Shown here piece by piece: positions 13,074-25,260 of a stretch of 64,000 bases of DNA. The notes under the pieces were generated by a model, which was not told the DNA's origin, did not search any database, and was given only the letters and a program-made list of their open reading frames with translations. The number at the start of each line of letters is the position of its first letter. The stretch's first letter is position 1. A program made the translations under genes and the position numbers. Source of the DNA: Allium sativum (lineage: Eukaryota; Streptophyta; Magnoliopsida; Asparagales; Amaryllidaceae); the NCBI GenBank assembly GCA_030737875.1, contig CM060911.1, forward strand, positions 109,100,625 to 109,164,624, given 5' to 3'.

Positions 13074-14109
13074 CATTCTTTAATTTCAAGATCGATTTCA
13101 CTCCTTTAATTTTAACATCGTTTTCACTTCAAATATTTTACTATCGTTTTCACTTCAAATATTTTAACATCGTTTTCACTTCAAATATTTCACTAACACC
13201 TTTATATTTCAAAAAAATTCGCCATAACCTCCTTTGTACGAGAAGGGGTTTGGAAATTTATTAGGCCGTATTAGGTACCTAATAAATCCTATAAAGCATA
13301 CACATATTTATAGTGATATATTCTGGTGTTTACAGGGGAGCGTGTATAGATAATAACTCCAGAGAATAAATTCTCATCACCCTGTCAAGCCTGAGGGAGC
13401 GTGTATTTTTAATTACTCCAGAGGATAAATCCTCGTCACCTCGTCCCGTGTGGGAATAAATAGTCCATGTGCCGTATCTAATGACTGGAGAGACGTGATT
13501 ATTGTCAACTCCAGACCCGTGTGGAGTTTTTATTAATCTGACAATTTATCGTTATATTTTATATAGTCCATATCAGTCATCAGTTCAACCTGTAGTATAT
13601 AATCATCGCTATACCAGCCTCTCGCTCGTATGGTAAATCTTCAACCTCGTCACACAAGCTCTAAATGCTTATGTGGAATATGATTAAGTATGCGTATCGT
13701 CAAGGAGTATGCCATGTAGTGTAGTTCAAAATTAATTGTTACTATCCTATGGCGATGTTTATTATTTCACACAGAATAATCAGCACTCCGCATCCAATGG
13801 CATTCACAGGAGTTGATATAAAAATAAAATTGCACAGCCAACTCATCAAGGCTTACCTATTTGTCGGGCACGCAAATAATTTCTTTACTCTACAGCTAAT
13901 CCATTTTTCCTGTTCGACACATGTATATATATGCAGAACAAAGCTAATAATAATATTTCTAGTGAACTAATATTTATTTCAACACGTGTGTATTTTTATC
14001 AAAGTGTATATATGATAAAAGTAATATTTTTATCATCCAAAATATTTATTCAACACGTGAATGTTTTTAAAACTTCATATTCACAATAAAAATGTAATTT
14101 TTATTGTCT

Positions 14110-14870
14110 ATTCAATTTATTTTAAAATACGAATAACATTCAACACATGAATTTTCAATTCAACGAATGAATTTCAATTCAACACATGAATGTTCTCTAT
14201 AGTTTGTATATATATATATAAATGTGATTTTTATCGTTAAATCTATTTATTTAAAATTCGAATAACATTCAACACATGAATTTCAATTCGACGAATGAAT
14301 TTCAATTCAACACATGAATATTCTCTATAGTTTGTATATATATAAAAATGTGATTTTTATCGTTAAATCTATTTATTTAAAATTCGAATAACATTCAACA
14401 CATGAATTTCAATTCAACGAATGAATTTCAATTCAACACATGAATATTATCTATAGTTTGTATATATATAAAAATGTGATTTTCATCGTTAAATCTATTT
14501 ATTTAAAATTCGAATAACATTCAACACATGAATTTTCAATTCAACGAATGAATTTCAATTCAACATATGAATATTCTCTATAATTTGTATATATATAAAA
14601 ATGTGATTTTTATCGTTAAATCTATTTATTTAAAATTCGAATAACATTCAACACATGAATTTCTCTATAGTTTGTATATATATAAAAATGTGATTTTTAT
14701 CGTTAAATCTATTTATTTAAAATTCGAATAACATTCAACACATGAATTTCTCTATAGTTTGTAAATATATATAAATGTGATTTTTATCGTTAAATCTATT
14801 TATTTAAAATTCGAATAACATTCAACACATGAATTTCAATTCAACGAATGAATTTCAATTCAACACATGA
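14110..14870. repeat. AT-rich tandem array in A 5' LTR
   Basis: Six units hold GTGATTTTTATCGTTAAATC (one has CATCG), matching the array at 3195-3985. Unit order is the same in both LTRs. Differences are point changes and TA tract lengths. Confidence 0.9.
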
Positions 14871-15102
14871 ATATTGGTTTCAACATATGTAATTAATTTC
14901 AACAAATGAAAATTATTCTAACACATGAAAATTTAAGAAAATTTCGGCAGCATAACGGCAGGGTAGTTAAACCGGGACCATCCCTAGTACGGCTCCTCGC
15001 TCTACCTTAAAACCTCGCGGTTTTTGTCAATGGGGAATCATGCATCTAGTTCGCATGCAGGCGGCATGTTTTATTTTCATTTCCACAATTCTACTCTAAT
15101 TT

Positions 15103-15205
15103 GTTTCAACCACAAGAGGGTATTTTTCAACCACAAAGGTATTTTTCAACCACAATGGTATTTTTCAACCACAAAGGTATTTTTCAACCACAATATCAAC
15201 CACAA
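15103..15205. repeat. 19-bp minisatellite in A 5' LTR
   Basis: Four to five units of TTTTTCAACCACAAAGGTA type, the counterpart of 4189-4291. One unit has ATGG in place of AAGG. Confidence 0.8.
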
Positions 15206-16900
15206 ACAATTATTTCCAATCATTCGTCATACTATATAATTTCACGCCAATCACAAGAAATAAATATCGTCCATGGTTTGTGGACGAGGGGAGTATATAT
15301 ATATTATTTCTATAATTCACTTGCATTTCATCACAGTTCAAAGCATATATGTTTCATACAACGCTTGTATAATTTATACATCGCTAATATAACTTATACA
15401 ACACATGTACATGAGGTATACAATGCGTATATAATTTACACTTCGCTTATATAATTTATACAACACGATTTCATTCACACAATTTAATTTAGATTCCTCA
15501 CATTGGTTTTTGGAGTGCTAAAAATCGTATGTAGATCAGAAAAATCCGCGGCTTCTGCTAGATGGTAGAGAGCCTCCCTGCGGTCCCGATGTTTCCTGTT
15601 TCATCGAATTTCGTTAACACATTAAAAAGATATGATTTTTCAAAGTTTTGCAACACTTAAAAGTGTTATTTTCAATTCAAAAATTTCAAAGCCGATACCT
15701 TTTCAAACCTTCGAAACTAGTTTTATATTTTTCGATCGAGCTGTGCAGTATCGTCACGATCGGATGCTGCAACGTCGAAGAGCTTGGAACAGGCTTTCCA
15801 GCGCCTGTGGTGGCACACAACTCGATGGCCCCTCTGATGCTCGGCGGCGCTCCAAAGGTGGTGACTTCCTCGAGGTAGAACAACGCAAATACCAGATGAT
15901 TTCACGCGAGGCTTGGATTGATTGAAAGAGGAGGGGAAGACGAACGGAAAAGTCAACTGGAGGGGGTGGCGAAACCGCCTGTGGCAGCGGCGATCGGTCC
16001 TGGAAGTTTTGAAGGGGTTCCGTCGTTCGTTCGATGCGGTTTGACCAATTTTTCAGAAGAGAGAGAAAAGAGAGGATATTTCTTATTATATTTAAATTTT
16101 AAATTCCCAAAATATCCCTTTGAACAAGCGTACACCAATTTCAACCCAACGACTGTCGCCCCTAGCTAAATACCCCCATTCCGGACACAATGGGATATGT
16201 TTCATTGGCCAATTCGACTGTTGCAGTCAGTTATTTTTCAAATTAAAGTATAAAACATTTAATATTCAATTTGAACGTACATTTCAATTTGCCAGGGCCA
16301 CAAACTGAATCGAAAAATTCCAGAAAAATAAATCTAGCTTTGTTTTGACGATACGGTCCCAACAAAACCAGTTTCGTTGAATTCTGAGATCGTATGCAAA
16401 ATGGCCATTTTCAGGTCGACCCATTTTAACAGAAATTGACCAATCTCATTTTCCTTTGCCCCGCTCACATACTAGCTTCAAAAATTATGAAATTTGAAAC
16501 CTAGCAATAGTTTGACATCCCGGATCCAACAAAAGTGGTTTCGTCGAATTCCGAGGTCGTATGCAAAATGTCTATTCTCAAGGGCTATATATTCTATATA
16601 GCGACCTTTCTGAAAATTCATTTGGCCATAACTTTTGATTCCTGTTATGAAACTTCGATTTTTCAGATTCGTTAGAAAGGTATTCATAAACAGATTTAAA
16701 TATTTTTGGTTTCACTAAAATCTATTATAATTTCCACCCGGTACAGTCAGACAAAGTTCGTATTCAAATTTTCAAACTGCCTCACTATTCCCAATTCATT
16801 ATTTTATTGAAATATGCTATTTCAATTGTTTAAATTCTTTGACAATAACCAATTTTAAAAATTTTAAATTGGTTCACTTTTTCCGGGTTATTACAGAAAT

Positions 16901-17690
16901 AGTGTGTCACCCAATTTTTTTATAGAAAAAAAAATTGTTCAATTTTTCAACAAGTTCGTTGATTTCATTGTTACATCTTTCAGTGATAATGAAGTCATCT
17001 ACAAAGACTAGAACATAAATTATAGTGTCATTACTGAATCTTAAGTAGGGAATTATTAGATTTAGATTGGTTAAATTTTAGATTGACAAAAGTTGATTTT
17101 AATTTCTCAAACCACACTCTTGGTGCATGTTTTAAACCATAAATGGCCTTATTGAATCTGCATACAAATTCGGTATTTCCCAACTGCTTATATCCTGGTG
17201 GTTACTCCATAAATACTTCTTCTTGGAGTACGCCATTGAGGAAAGAATTGTTGACATCTTAGTTGTTTAATGCTCCATTTTCTATGCAAGTCTATAGTGA
17301 GAATAGTTCTAATAGTTTTTGGCTTGACTACTGGTGAGAATGTTTCATTAAATTCATACCCATGCTGCTGAGGAAAGCCTTTAGCAACAAGTTTAACATT
17401 GTATTTTTGAACTGTTCCACCTGCCTTTTTTCTTTAATTTGAATGTCCACTTGTGTCCAGTCACATTTTTATGTTTGGGTAGATTGACCAACTTCCATGT
17501 GTTGTTACCGACAAAAGCTTTGTATTCTTCATCCATGGTTGTGTTCCATTTGTTACTTTAACTGGCATGTTGATAGTTACATGGTTCTTCATTGTCTAAG
17601 TTTATAGTGAATGCTTTTGGTTTGAAAATGCCACACTTAGCTCTTGTCATCATTGGATGTCCTTATCTTTAAGGTGCAATCTGCCTAGTG
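16901..17690 (-). pseudogene. Copia reverse transcriptase fragment
   Basis: The minus strand encodes a stretch with EEVFME-PPGYKQLGNTEFVC, FNKAIYGLKHAPRVW and YVLVFVDDFIIT, the usual Copia RT signature. The aspartate pair is at 16994-17002. Several frameshifts and stops interrupt it. The C-terminal RT and RNase H are absent because A interrupts the gene. Confidence 0.85.
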
Positions 17691-17999
17691 TCTGCATTCT
17701 ATGTACCTTCCTTAATGCTTTCTTGAGAGATAGCATTGTCCTCCTCTTCAGTAGAGTGATGAGAGGAAAAGTGAGATGCAGTGCTCCTGAGTGATTCACA
17801 TTGCCTCTGCTCAGTCTCCTGACTTATGAGTTGTTTCACTGAATCACTAAGATGGTCCTGATTATTCATATTAGAGGTAATATCATAGTAGACTAGTATA
17901 AGTGGGATAGGAAATTTAACACTATATACTTTGTTGGTTGTTTTAATTTTCTCTTCTTTAAAGGGAAACACATGCTCATTAAAAATAACATATCTTGAT

Positions 18000-18760
18000 A
18001 TAAACACTCTACCATTACTATCCAAACATTTGTAACCCTTAATATTGTTAGAATACTCTACGAATGTACAAGGAGATGATCTAAAGTCTAATTTATGAGA
18101 CTTGTACATTCGTAGGCAGGGAAAACATAAGCAACCAAACATTTTTTTTAGCTATTATACATAGGATTCTTTTTAAGTAACACTTCTGTTGGACTTTTGT
18201 TGTATAGAAATTTTGTAGGTAACTTATTAATGAGAAATACTGTTGTTGCAAATACATCAGGCCAAAACTTGAGGGGCATTGATGCTTATGCAATCAGAGT
18301 AAGTCCAGTTTCTACAACATGTCTATGCTTTCTTTTAATTAACCCATTTTGTTTGCAAGTATGTGGACATGTTACCCTATGTACAATACCTGTTTCTTGA
18401 AAGTAAGTTTTGAGTGGCTTAAACTTAGTCCCACCATTAGTTTGAATTGTTTTGAGGCTGCCCCTAATTTTCTTTTCTACATAATTTATAAAATTGTAAA
18501 ACTGCATTAACATTTTTAGTTTTCTTTCTTAAAAAGTATATCCACGCATATCTAGAATAAGTATCAACAAAGGATACATAGTACCTAAAGCCATAGCCTA
18601 TGTTAATAGGGCAGGTATGCACAAGTCCACGACAACTAGTTCTAGAGATGACTGATACAATGTTTCAATTTTTTTAAATGGAATTTTGTGACTTTTCCAA
18701 TTTGACAGTAAGTACAAACATGAAAACTAGATGATTTGTCAAATGGGATTTTTATTACTA
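18000..18760 (-). pseudogene. Copia integrase, decayed
   Basis: A zinc-finger half, CTYCQIGK, lies near 18705. The core reads IQTNGGTKFKPL, then HRVTCPHTCKQNGLIKRKHRH, where Copia integrases normally have a DGG-EF and PEQNG-AERKHRH pattern. The first core aspartate has become asparagine. The C-terminal part, FGCLCFPCLR and SPCTFVEYS followed by GYKCLDSNGRVFISRYVIFNE, sits in another frame at 17960-18142. The protein would be inactive. Confidence 0.88.
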
Positions 18761-18939
18761 CTAAGAATTCATTTCACGACATCCACGTTTGGATGACCAA
18801 ATTTAACATGCTAAAAATCAAAAGAATCAGCATTGTTTTTACTTTTAGATATCTCGGAAACATTACAACACAAGATGTTGTTATCTAATCCACTTGTTTC
18901 TGCAAGTGAGAACTTATATTGTCCCTTGTCAGCTTTACC

Positions 18940-20253
18940 CTATAATAAAAATTTCTCTGTTAGAATGCCTTTGTTAAGGCAGCAGTTAGGGTAAAATTCA
19001 AAGTAGACATTATTATCACATGAAAGCTGAGAAATACTTCTCATTTTTTTTATTTGAGGCACCCTAAGTATATTATTTAAATATATTTTTCTATCATCTT
19101 GGTTGTACAGTAAGAGTGATAATTTTATAGTTACCATTACCCATTTGAATACACTATCTACTTCTATACTCTTTTTACTGCTAAAATTTAAGTTGCATAG
19201 GTTACTAGTGACATGATTAGTAGCATCAGAGTCAGAGAACCATGTATCATCATTTAGGTCTTTAGCCTTAGCTGTTTCAAAGTTTTTTGAGTTGTCTGAT
19301 TGATTTCCTGATTCATGTTGTAGATTTGTCAAATTAGCACTGAATTTGTTGCTTCTCTGGTTGCCTCGACTAGGTTTTAGTCAAATCAAATATGAAATAG
19401 CACTTGTTATCTATATGCCCAAATTTCTTGTAAATTTGACACATTGGCCAGTTGTTATTCATCTGCCTCCCCTTCCTCTTTGAGATCTGTTAGGTTAGCT
19501 ATTTCTTTGATAGTTGTTGCTTCCTTCTCGATTATTTCCATAACTTGAGGCAATGTTGTTCATTGACAGATTAGATAAAACTTTTTTATGGTCAATTATG
19601 CCTTCGTGAGCAACAAGCATGGAATGAACATAAGAAATTAATGGCAATTGATTCATTGATGATATGATAGCTACTACCGCCTCATATTCATTAACGAGAC
19701 CTTTCAAAATACCAGTAATGTGCTTAGAGTACGAATTTTTTTGACCAGTTGAATCGAGTAAATCACAAATTTTCTTAACTTTGATGAGGTACTTTATCGT
19801 CGCTATGATGTCTTTCTTTATATTCTAGAGTTGTTTTCTATATTGCATAATTTTTGCAGATAACTGAACACAAAACGCCTTTTGAATAGTTGACTAAATT
19901 TCACATGTTTTGCACCTTATTGGTTGAGGAAAAATACTTGCATTGATGGAAGACAAGATCCATGAACAAAGAAGTCTATCTTGCCCTTTATAGATGATGT
20001 ATTCTCCATTTTGTATGATGTTGCCTTGATCATCAATAGTAGATTGTTTTGGTATCATTTTCGATCCATCCACACAGCTTTCAAGACCATATCCTTCTAT
20101 AGCAGTTTGGATTTAAATTTTCCACAAAATGTAGTTGGTTTCATTGAGTTGGATGGGGGCTAACTGATTTTGTTGGTTTATGTTAACCTTTGATAGGTTT
20201 ACGGTGAAGTTCATTGAAGTAGTATTTGAGCTAATGGAGTTTGTGGATGTCAT
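18940..20253 (-). pseudogene. Copia gag and protease, decayed
   Basis: A start at 20253 opens a gag-like sequence containing QLNETNY and a UBN2-type segment LVNEYEAVVAIISSM (near 19680). A knuckle near 19410-19450 reads CQIYKKFGHIDNKC, where the second cysteine is replaced by tyrosine. The protease reads WFSDSDATNHVT near 19240 instead of the expected DSGA, so the active-site glycine is lost. Stops and shifts separate the pieces. Confidence 0.85.
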
Positions 20254-20613
20254 AGTCGGGTTGTTGTTGTTGTTATGTCCTTCATCCACGAGAAAGAATG
20301 ATCGGAATCAAATTGCAGAGAAACTGATCTTAAATAGAATTGCAGTGGAAAAAAAATTCTTGAACAACTAAGATTCAGGTATAAGAAAATCATAAACAAT
20401 GATAGTAGTCCGAATCAGATGATGTAAAAGCAGATATTCCAGGCTAAGCTTGACGAACTATTCAAGAAGAGGGAAAACAGAGGGAACAAAAACAGTAACA
20501 GATTCGAATGATGAAAACATCTAAAAAACTTCCACTAATTGAAACCGTTTCAACAGGTGGTGATATCTTTATGATCCTGAAAGATGATGGCGATTGTCGA
20601 TTAGACAAGATTC

Positions 20614-20623
20614 TCTGATACCA
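20614..20623 (-). other. Primer-binding site of element G
   Basis: The minus strand reads TGGTATCAGA immediately beside the LTR, as expected for an initiator-tRNA primed Copia element. Confidence 0.85.
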
Positions 20624-20887
20624 TATTAGAAATCCTTAGAAATGTTGAAACCGTTGTGATGCAAATATTTGATAATGTTGTAGAAGAGAATACAGACTTG
20701 AAATGTTTCTTTATATTATTCAAAATTTAGATAAAAATGAATTACAACAATGTACAAGTATCTATAGCCGCATAGGCTATAGGGGCACTAATTGGCTTAA
20801 TAAGAAATTGGGTTACAAATCCCGATACATAATATAACACATATACGACCTTATGTAATATCAGCATTTTTAATTCCGTCACCAACA
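20624..20887 (-). repeat. Element G, 5' LTR (264 bp)
   Basis: On the minus strand it starts TGTTGGTGACGG at 20887 and ends ATTTCTAATA beside the primer site; the last TA is probably a decayed CA. Size and ends fit a Copia LTR. The 5 bp beyond (ATAGT, 20888-20892) would be the target duplication. The second LTR is not in the window. Confidence 0.75.
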
Positions 20888-20892
20888 ATAGT

Positions 20893-21890
20893 TTTGTTCA
20901 CTTACCATCTCCTTTCTACTTCTATATTGAGTGTACTAGCTCTATGCCAAAAAGATGAAAAAAGAGAAACGAAACCAGTTTTTTAAAAAAAATCACAAAC
21001 TAATAAAATGGTAATATCTTTGCTATCTTACCAAAAGAAAATTAAATGAAAAAAATTGTTGTTTTATTGTAGAAGTGCTTTAAAAAGTATTAGTTGTATT
21101 AAACTAGAAACAATTTGACATTTTGATGCATTTTTTAATTAAAACGACATGCTCTTTACATGGTCGTCTATTCAGTTAAGTAGTAATATAATCATAACAT
21201 ACATGGATAACTCGACGTGCCGTGTCTGTTTTAGTTGCGGTTAGCCCAGTTTTATTTTTGTTTTACTAAATAAGGTACCATATTCTATGGGTCAACATAA
21301 TTTTAATATTTGTTGTGTACAATTCATTTCAATTTTATTTTGCTCTAGTATAATTAAAGGCATTTTTTATTTTGGCCTGATTATGAAAACTTATAATGTA
21401 AATAGCTCTATTTGAAAACTTATTACATTTATAGCTATGTTTTGACCAACTTAGCGTTGAGCTAGCCAGAACACACTGACGTCGTTTCAAATAGCATCAT
21501 TGTTTTTTAATTCCTTGAGACCAGTGCCATTTCAAATGGCATTAGTGTCCCTATAGGTTTCTTGTTTATAAATATATTGCAATATTTCAAATGCCACTCC
21601 ACTTCCAACATTTGAAATGTTGCCCAAATACTTCTACAGGTTCAAAATTGAATCTACTCTCCTCTTCACTTTCACTTTTTTAACATCCCCAAACTGAGAA
21701 AGACCCATTTTCTCCTTAAATATAAAAACATTCTCCATTTGTGCTAAGTTGAATTAGTGCAGTAGTAAACCTACTTCAAGAAGAACAATATTTCCTTTCT
21801 TCGAATCAATCAGTGTAAGAATTCGTAAGCTTAAATCAAGATAAATTTTCAAATTAATATTAATTAATGTCAATTTATCATTTTCATAGG
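20893..21890. other. AT-rich region upstream of the MULE transposase
   Basis: About 1 kb lacks coding sequence. It probably includes the upstream part of the MULE. I could not find a terminal inverted repeat by eye. A motif TTCAAATRGCAT occurs at about 21486 and 21530, and related AAATGCCAC at about 21590. Confidence 0.4.
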
Positions 21891-24700
21891 ATGGTTCCTA
21901 ATTTTATACCAACTATGTGTTGTTATGATGGTGAATTTGTAATCGGTCTTGTGGAAAATATATTAATGGTTCATATAAGCCGGCTAACATTCGTAAGGGA
22001 TTGAACTTACAGGATTTAAAATTTTCTATTTACAAAGAAACCAAGATTAAATAGGATTATCGATTTAGTTTACAATTAACCAATTGACTTTGGATCTAAA
22101 GTTATTAAAATTGTCAACAATGATGATGTTGAACTAATGTTTTCCGCAGTTTCTAAACCAATAGCATTGTTTGTTGGAAAGAATAAGAGGTCGATTATAG
22201 AACAAAATGTAGTGGCATAGGTAGCGACATATAGTAACACCTATAGCTAACTACACCTCAGATTTCCATCTCCTAATTACAGTAATCTACCTAAGAATGT
22301 ACCACAATGCAGGCAACAATAAAATGTTCTTTGGTTATCCTCCATTCATGAATTATCACGAAAATGTCTAGCATAGTTATCTATTTCCCAAGATAGTTTT
22401 GTATGCACAAGTCAAAGGTAAGTCATATTTGCAGAACTTTGAAATAGTGCAATGTATAACGTGGTAGATATAGTATCTTATATTTTTCATGTGCATTTAT
22501 ATTCCCCATCAACATCCGATGTAGAATAGTGATGGTCTATCGAATAATAATATGTCTCATCCAATACAGCCTGCACCATCAAGATTATACCATATAAGCC
22601 AAAATTAAGCTAAGTTTGGCAATGTTAATGAATTGATGTTCCAAAATTTTCGATGCACTAATTTTTTTTCCTTTTAGATTTCTGGCATATGATATCAATA
22701 CGTAGTCCTATTGCCTATAAATGAATTTGCTATTCCAAATGTTTTCTAACAAGATATGGATATGGACGATGATGAAGATGCATAGAAAAGGACACGCACA
22801 CTCTCGATAATTTGATTATTGTTTCCACAATGGAGAATGATACAACCAAGATCAAGTGGATGCAAGTAAACAATGAATCATTGAACTATGATTCTAGAGG
22901 GGAAGATGGTGTTTCTAATGATAGTGATGTACCCGAAATGGAGATACCTTTTAACGGTAACCAGTGTAACGCATAGTTGATGGTTGGATCCATTGTCGCT
23001 AGTTTGACATTAAATGTTGAAATCTTCTCACCGTCTAGTGTTCAAACAGGTTTTCAAGTTGGTATGGTATTTGAGAGCAAAGCCAAATTTCTACAATAAT
23101 TTAGTGAGTGGTCAATGTTAATTTAAATTGACTATGGAGAATATATGCCAAGGATTCCAAAAAATTACAAGTTCGATAGTGGGATGTCAAAAAATATCCT
23201 ACCAGCCATAATTGAGTTAATCCAATTGTCAATTCCAATCATAAACAAGTAACCTCTATCTTTCTAGTTTCTAAGTTCATGCCATATGTGTATAGGATTC
23301 GAGGATTACTACTGGATAGCAGCACGTTTTAATGAAAGATCAACTATTGATTAAAATATGTTATACGAAAGTGTAGAAACCACTGAGCAAGGCAATTGAA
23401 TAAATTTATCGTGATTGGGTGGTGTCATGTTAGAGTTATGGCAGTACTTTGTTGAAATTGCTAGAACGAATCCAAGTATTGTTGGGCACGTAGTAACCAA
23501 CGAGGTTTGAGTTTACGAATGTGCTTTTTGGGCCTTTGGGCCTTATATTAAAGGATTGTACATTATCGGCCTTTACATTGCATAGATGGACACATTTGTA
23601 TAGTAAATACAAAGGCACTCTACTTGTAGAAACTGTAGTAGATTCTAATGATCAGCTATATCTATTGGCTTATGGTATCACTGAGTCGGTACCTTATGAT
23701 GGCTGGGGTTAGTTCTTTGCTAACATTCAGAGGTTCATTCATAGTGTTAATAGTATTGATACAAATTTCATCTCCAATAGAATGAAAGTAATGTTAACAA
23801 CATCAGAGAGACATTGGGGATTCTCACATAAGCGCAGATATTGTGCTAGACATTTAAAAGCAAATTTTCAAGCCATTAGATTTAAGGACAAGTGGTTGGC
23901 AGATTTATTTTACGCCACAACATGTGCATTAGATGTAGGAGTACTAAAAACCATGGAAGAATTAAAGACTGCTAATATATGAGCTTACAGTTGGATAGAA
24001 AGAAGTCCAGTAGGGAAAAAGAAATTTTGGGCATTGTGCAAGGATGATGGTGATAGATTTCATGTTATGGCAACCAATGCATTAGAAAATTTTAATGAGG
24101 CATTCAAAAATGTGTGATCATTGCCCGATCAAAGAACTTACATCTTTTGATCTACGAATTATTAATTTCATTGAAGAGAGTTTCAAAGATTTCGGCGTCC
24201 TGGTTAACATTACAATGGGAAGCAAAGATAGCAAAAGGAGCAAGTGAAGCAAGATGTTCATGGATTGTCTGCTTTAATCGGGTCGAATGACAAGTAATTC
24301 ATTATTTTGGTGATGAGTTTAAAGTAACATATGAAGGTAACACTTGCTCTTGTACATGAAATATCTCATCACTTCAATATATGCCTTGTGCAAATGTGAT
24401 GGCCTCTTACTTCACAGTTGCTAACGGAGCAAATAAGGCTCATCATGACTTTACCTCTAATCGGCACTCAGTTCAAACCTACTTAGTTGCTTACATGATA
24501 AGTTGTTATCCTGTTTATGAAAAACGATACTAGAGTGCGCCTGAAGGCCTAATGGTTCTGCATCCAATTGCACAAAGAGCTCTATGAAGACCAAGGTTGA
24601 CAAAGATCAAAGGTACTATGGAAGAGATGCAATTTGGAAAGAAAATAGGTGCAATAAATGTGGGATGCATGGGCATAAAAAGAGTTGACGTAATTCAATA
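21891..24700 (+). pseudogene. MULE (MuDR-type) transposase, decayed
   Basis: The start ATGGTTCCTAATTTT opens an N-terminal MuDR-like region. The core has AFTLHRWTHLYSKYKGTLLV near 23570; family members normally read IDGTHLYGKYKG, so the first catalytic aspartate is lost by what looks like a one-base deletion. Next come DGWGWFF, TTSERHWGF (family SDRH, so aspartate to glutamate) and ATNALENFNEAF, which keeps the glutamate. A SWIM finger, CSCT...SSLQYMPCANVMAS, lies near 24350-24405. A C-terminal CCHC relic CNKCGMHGHKKS is near 24655. Many stops and shifts are present, and some gaps may be introns. Confidence 0.85.
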
Positions 24701-24884
24701 ATTTAGCTTTGTTTGTATGCTCATAGCAGGATCAATTTTTTTATTTGAGAATTTTTTGCACTAAATCATGTACGTAGATTACATTAGTATTTGAGAACTT
24801 GTGAAATTTTAACATATAACATTAAACAAAAAGAATACGTCAACATTAATACATAACAACAAACCATAGAACATTAGCTAATCA

Positions 24885-25260
24885 TGACGATTTCCACTCT
24901 GTGGTAGTTGCAATTCATTTTTCAACCATGCATTTTCAGCTTGCAACGAAAGAGCCTATTCAAGTCCTCTTTGATACATTTGAGGATATATCCATTAATA
25001 GAATCCACAATAGTTGTAGTAAAGTTGTATGGTTGAAGACCCGTTTTAAAGGTTCGGGCATTTCTCTAGTTAAAGTATAACATCCGCATTCGTAGAACCT
25101 TCAATCGACATTCGTCTTATTTGTCTCTACGATCATGTGGAAGGGGACTCCTCGATAGTCAATGTTATTCTGCGATTCTCCCGTTAACTGCCATGCATTG
25201 CAACATTATCCCCAATTTCTATCGATGATTTTCAACAATATATTCTCCTTTTAGGCAGAT
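24885..25260 (-). pseudogene. Minus-strand coding-like fragment beside the MULE
   Basis: Two minus-strand stretches look coding. One contains RFYECGCYTLTREMPEP (near 25070-25120). The other, in a shifted frame, contains YQRGLE, a stop, then ALSLQAENAWLKNELQLPQS (near 24895-24965), which is coiled-coil-like. The first could be a relic of a GRF-type zinc-finger protein of the kind found near some plant MULEs, but the evidence is weak. No intact frame exists. Confidence 0.35.

Larger units (their letters stand above)
10543..16895 (-). repeat. Element A, 5' LTR (6353 bp, complete)
   Basis: The repeat runs from TGTGACGATCCC on the plus strand to GGGTTATTACA at 16895, so it has TG...CA ends. It repeats 1-5977 along its full overlapping length. 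It is exceptionally long and exceeds the 4.6-kb interior. The 5 bp after it are GAAAT, the expected target duplication; the partner lies off the window. It carries the same internal repeats as the other LTR, with different TA tract lengths (for example a tract of about 36 bp at 13035-13070). Confidence 0.95.
16901..20623 (-). mobile_element. Element G, Ty1/Copia remnant interrupted by A
   Basis: Minus-strand Copia order is seen from high to low coordinate: gag, protease, integrase, reverse transcriptase. The element stops at 16900, shortly after the RT FVDD motif, where A is inserted. Its remainder should lie beyond the far side of A, outside the window. All frames are heavily broken, so it is older than A. 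Confidence 0.9.
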
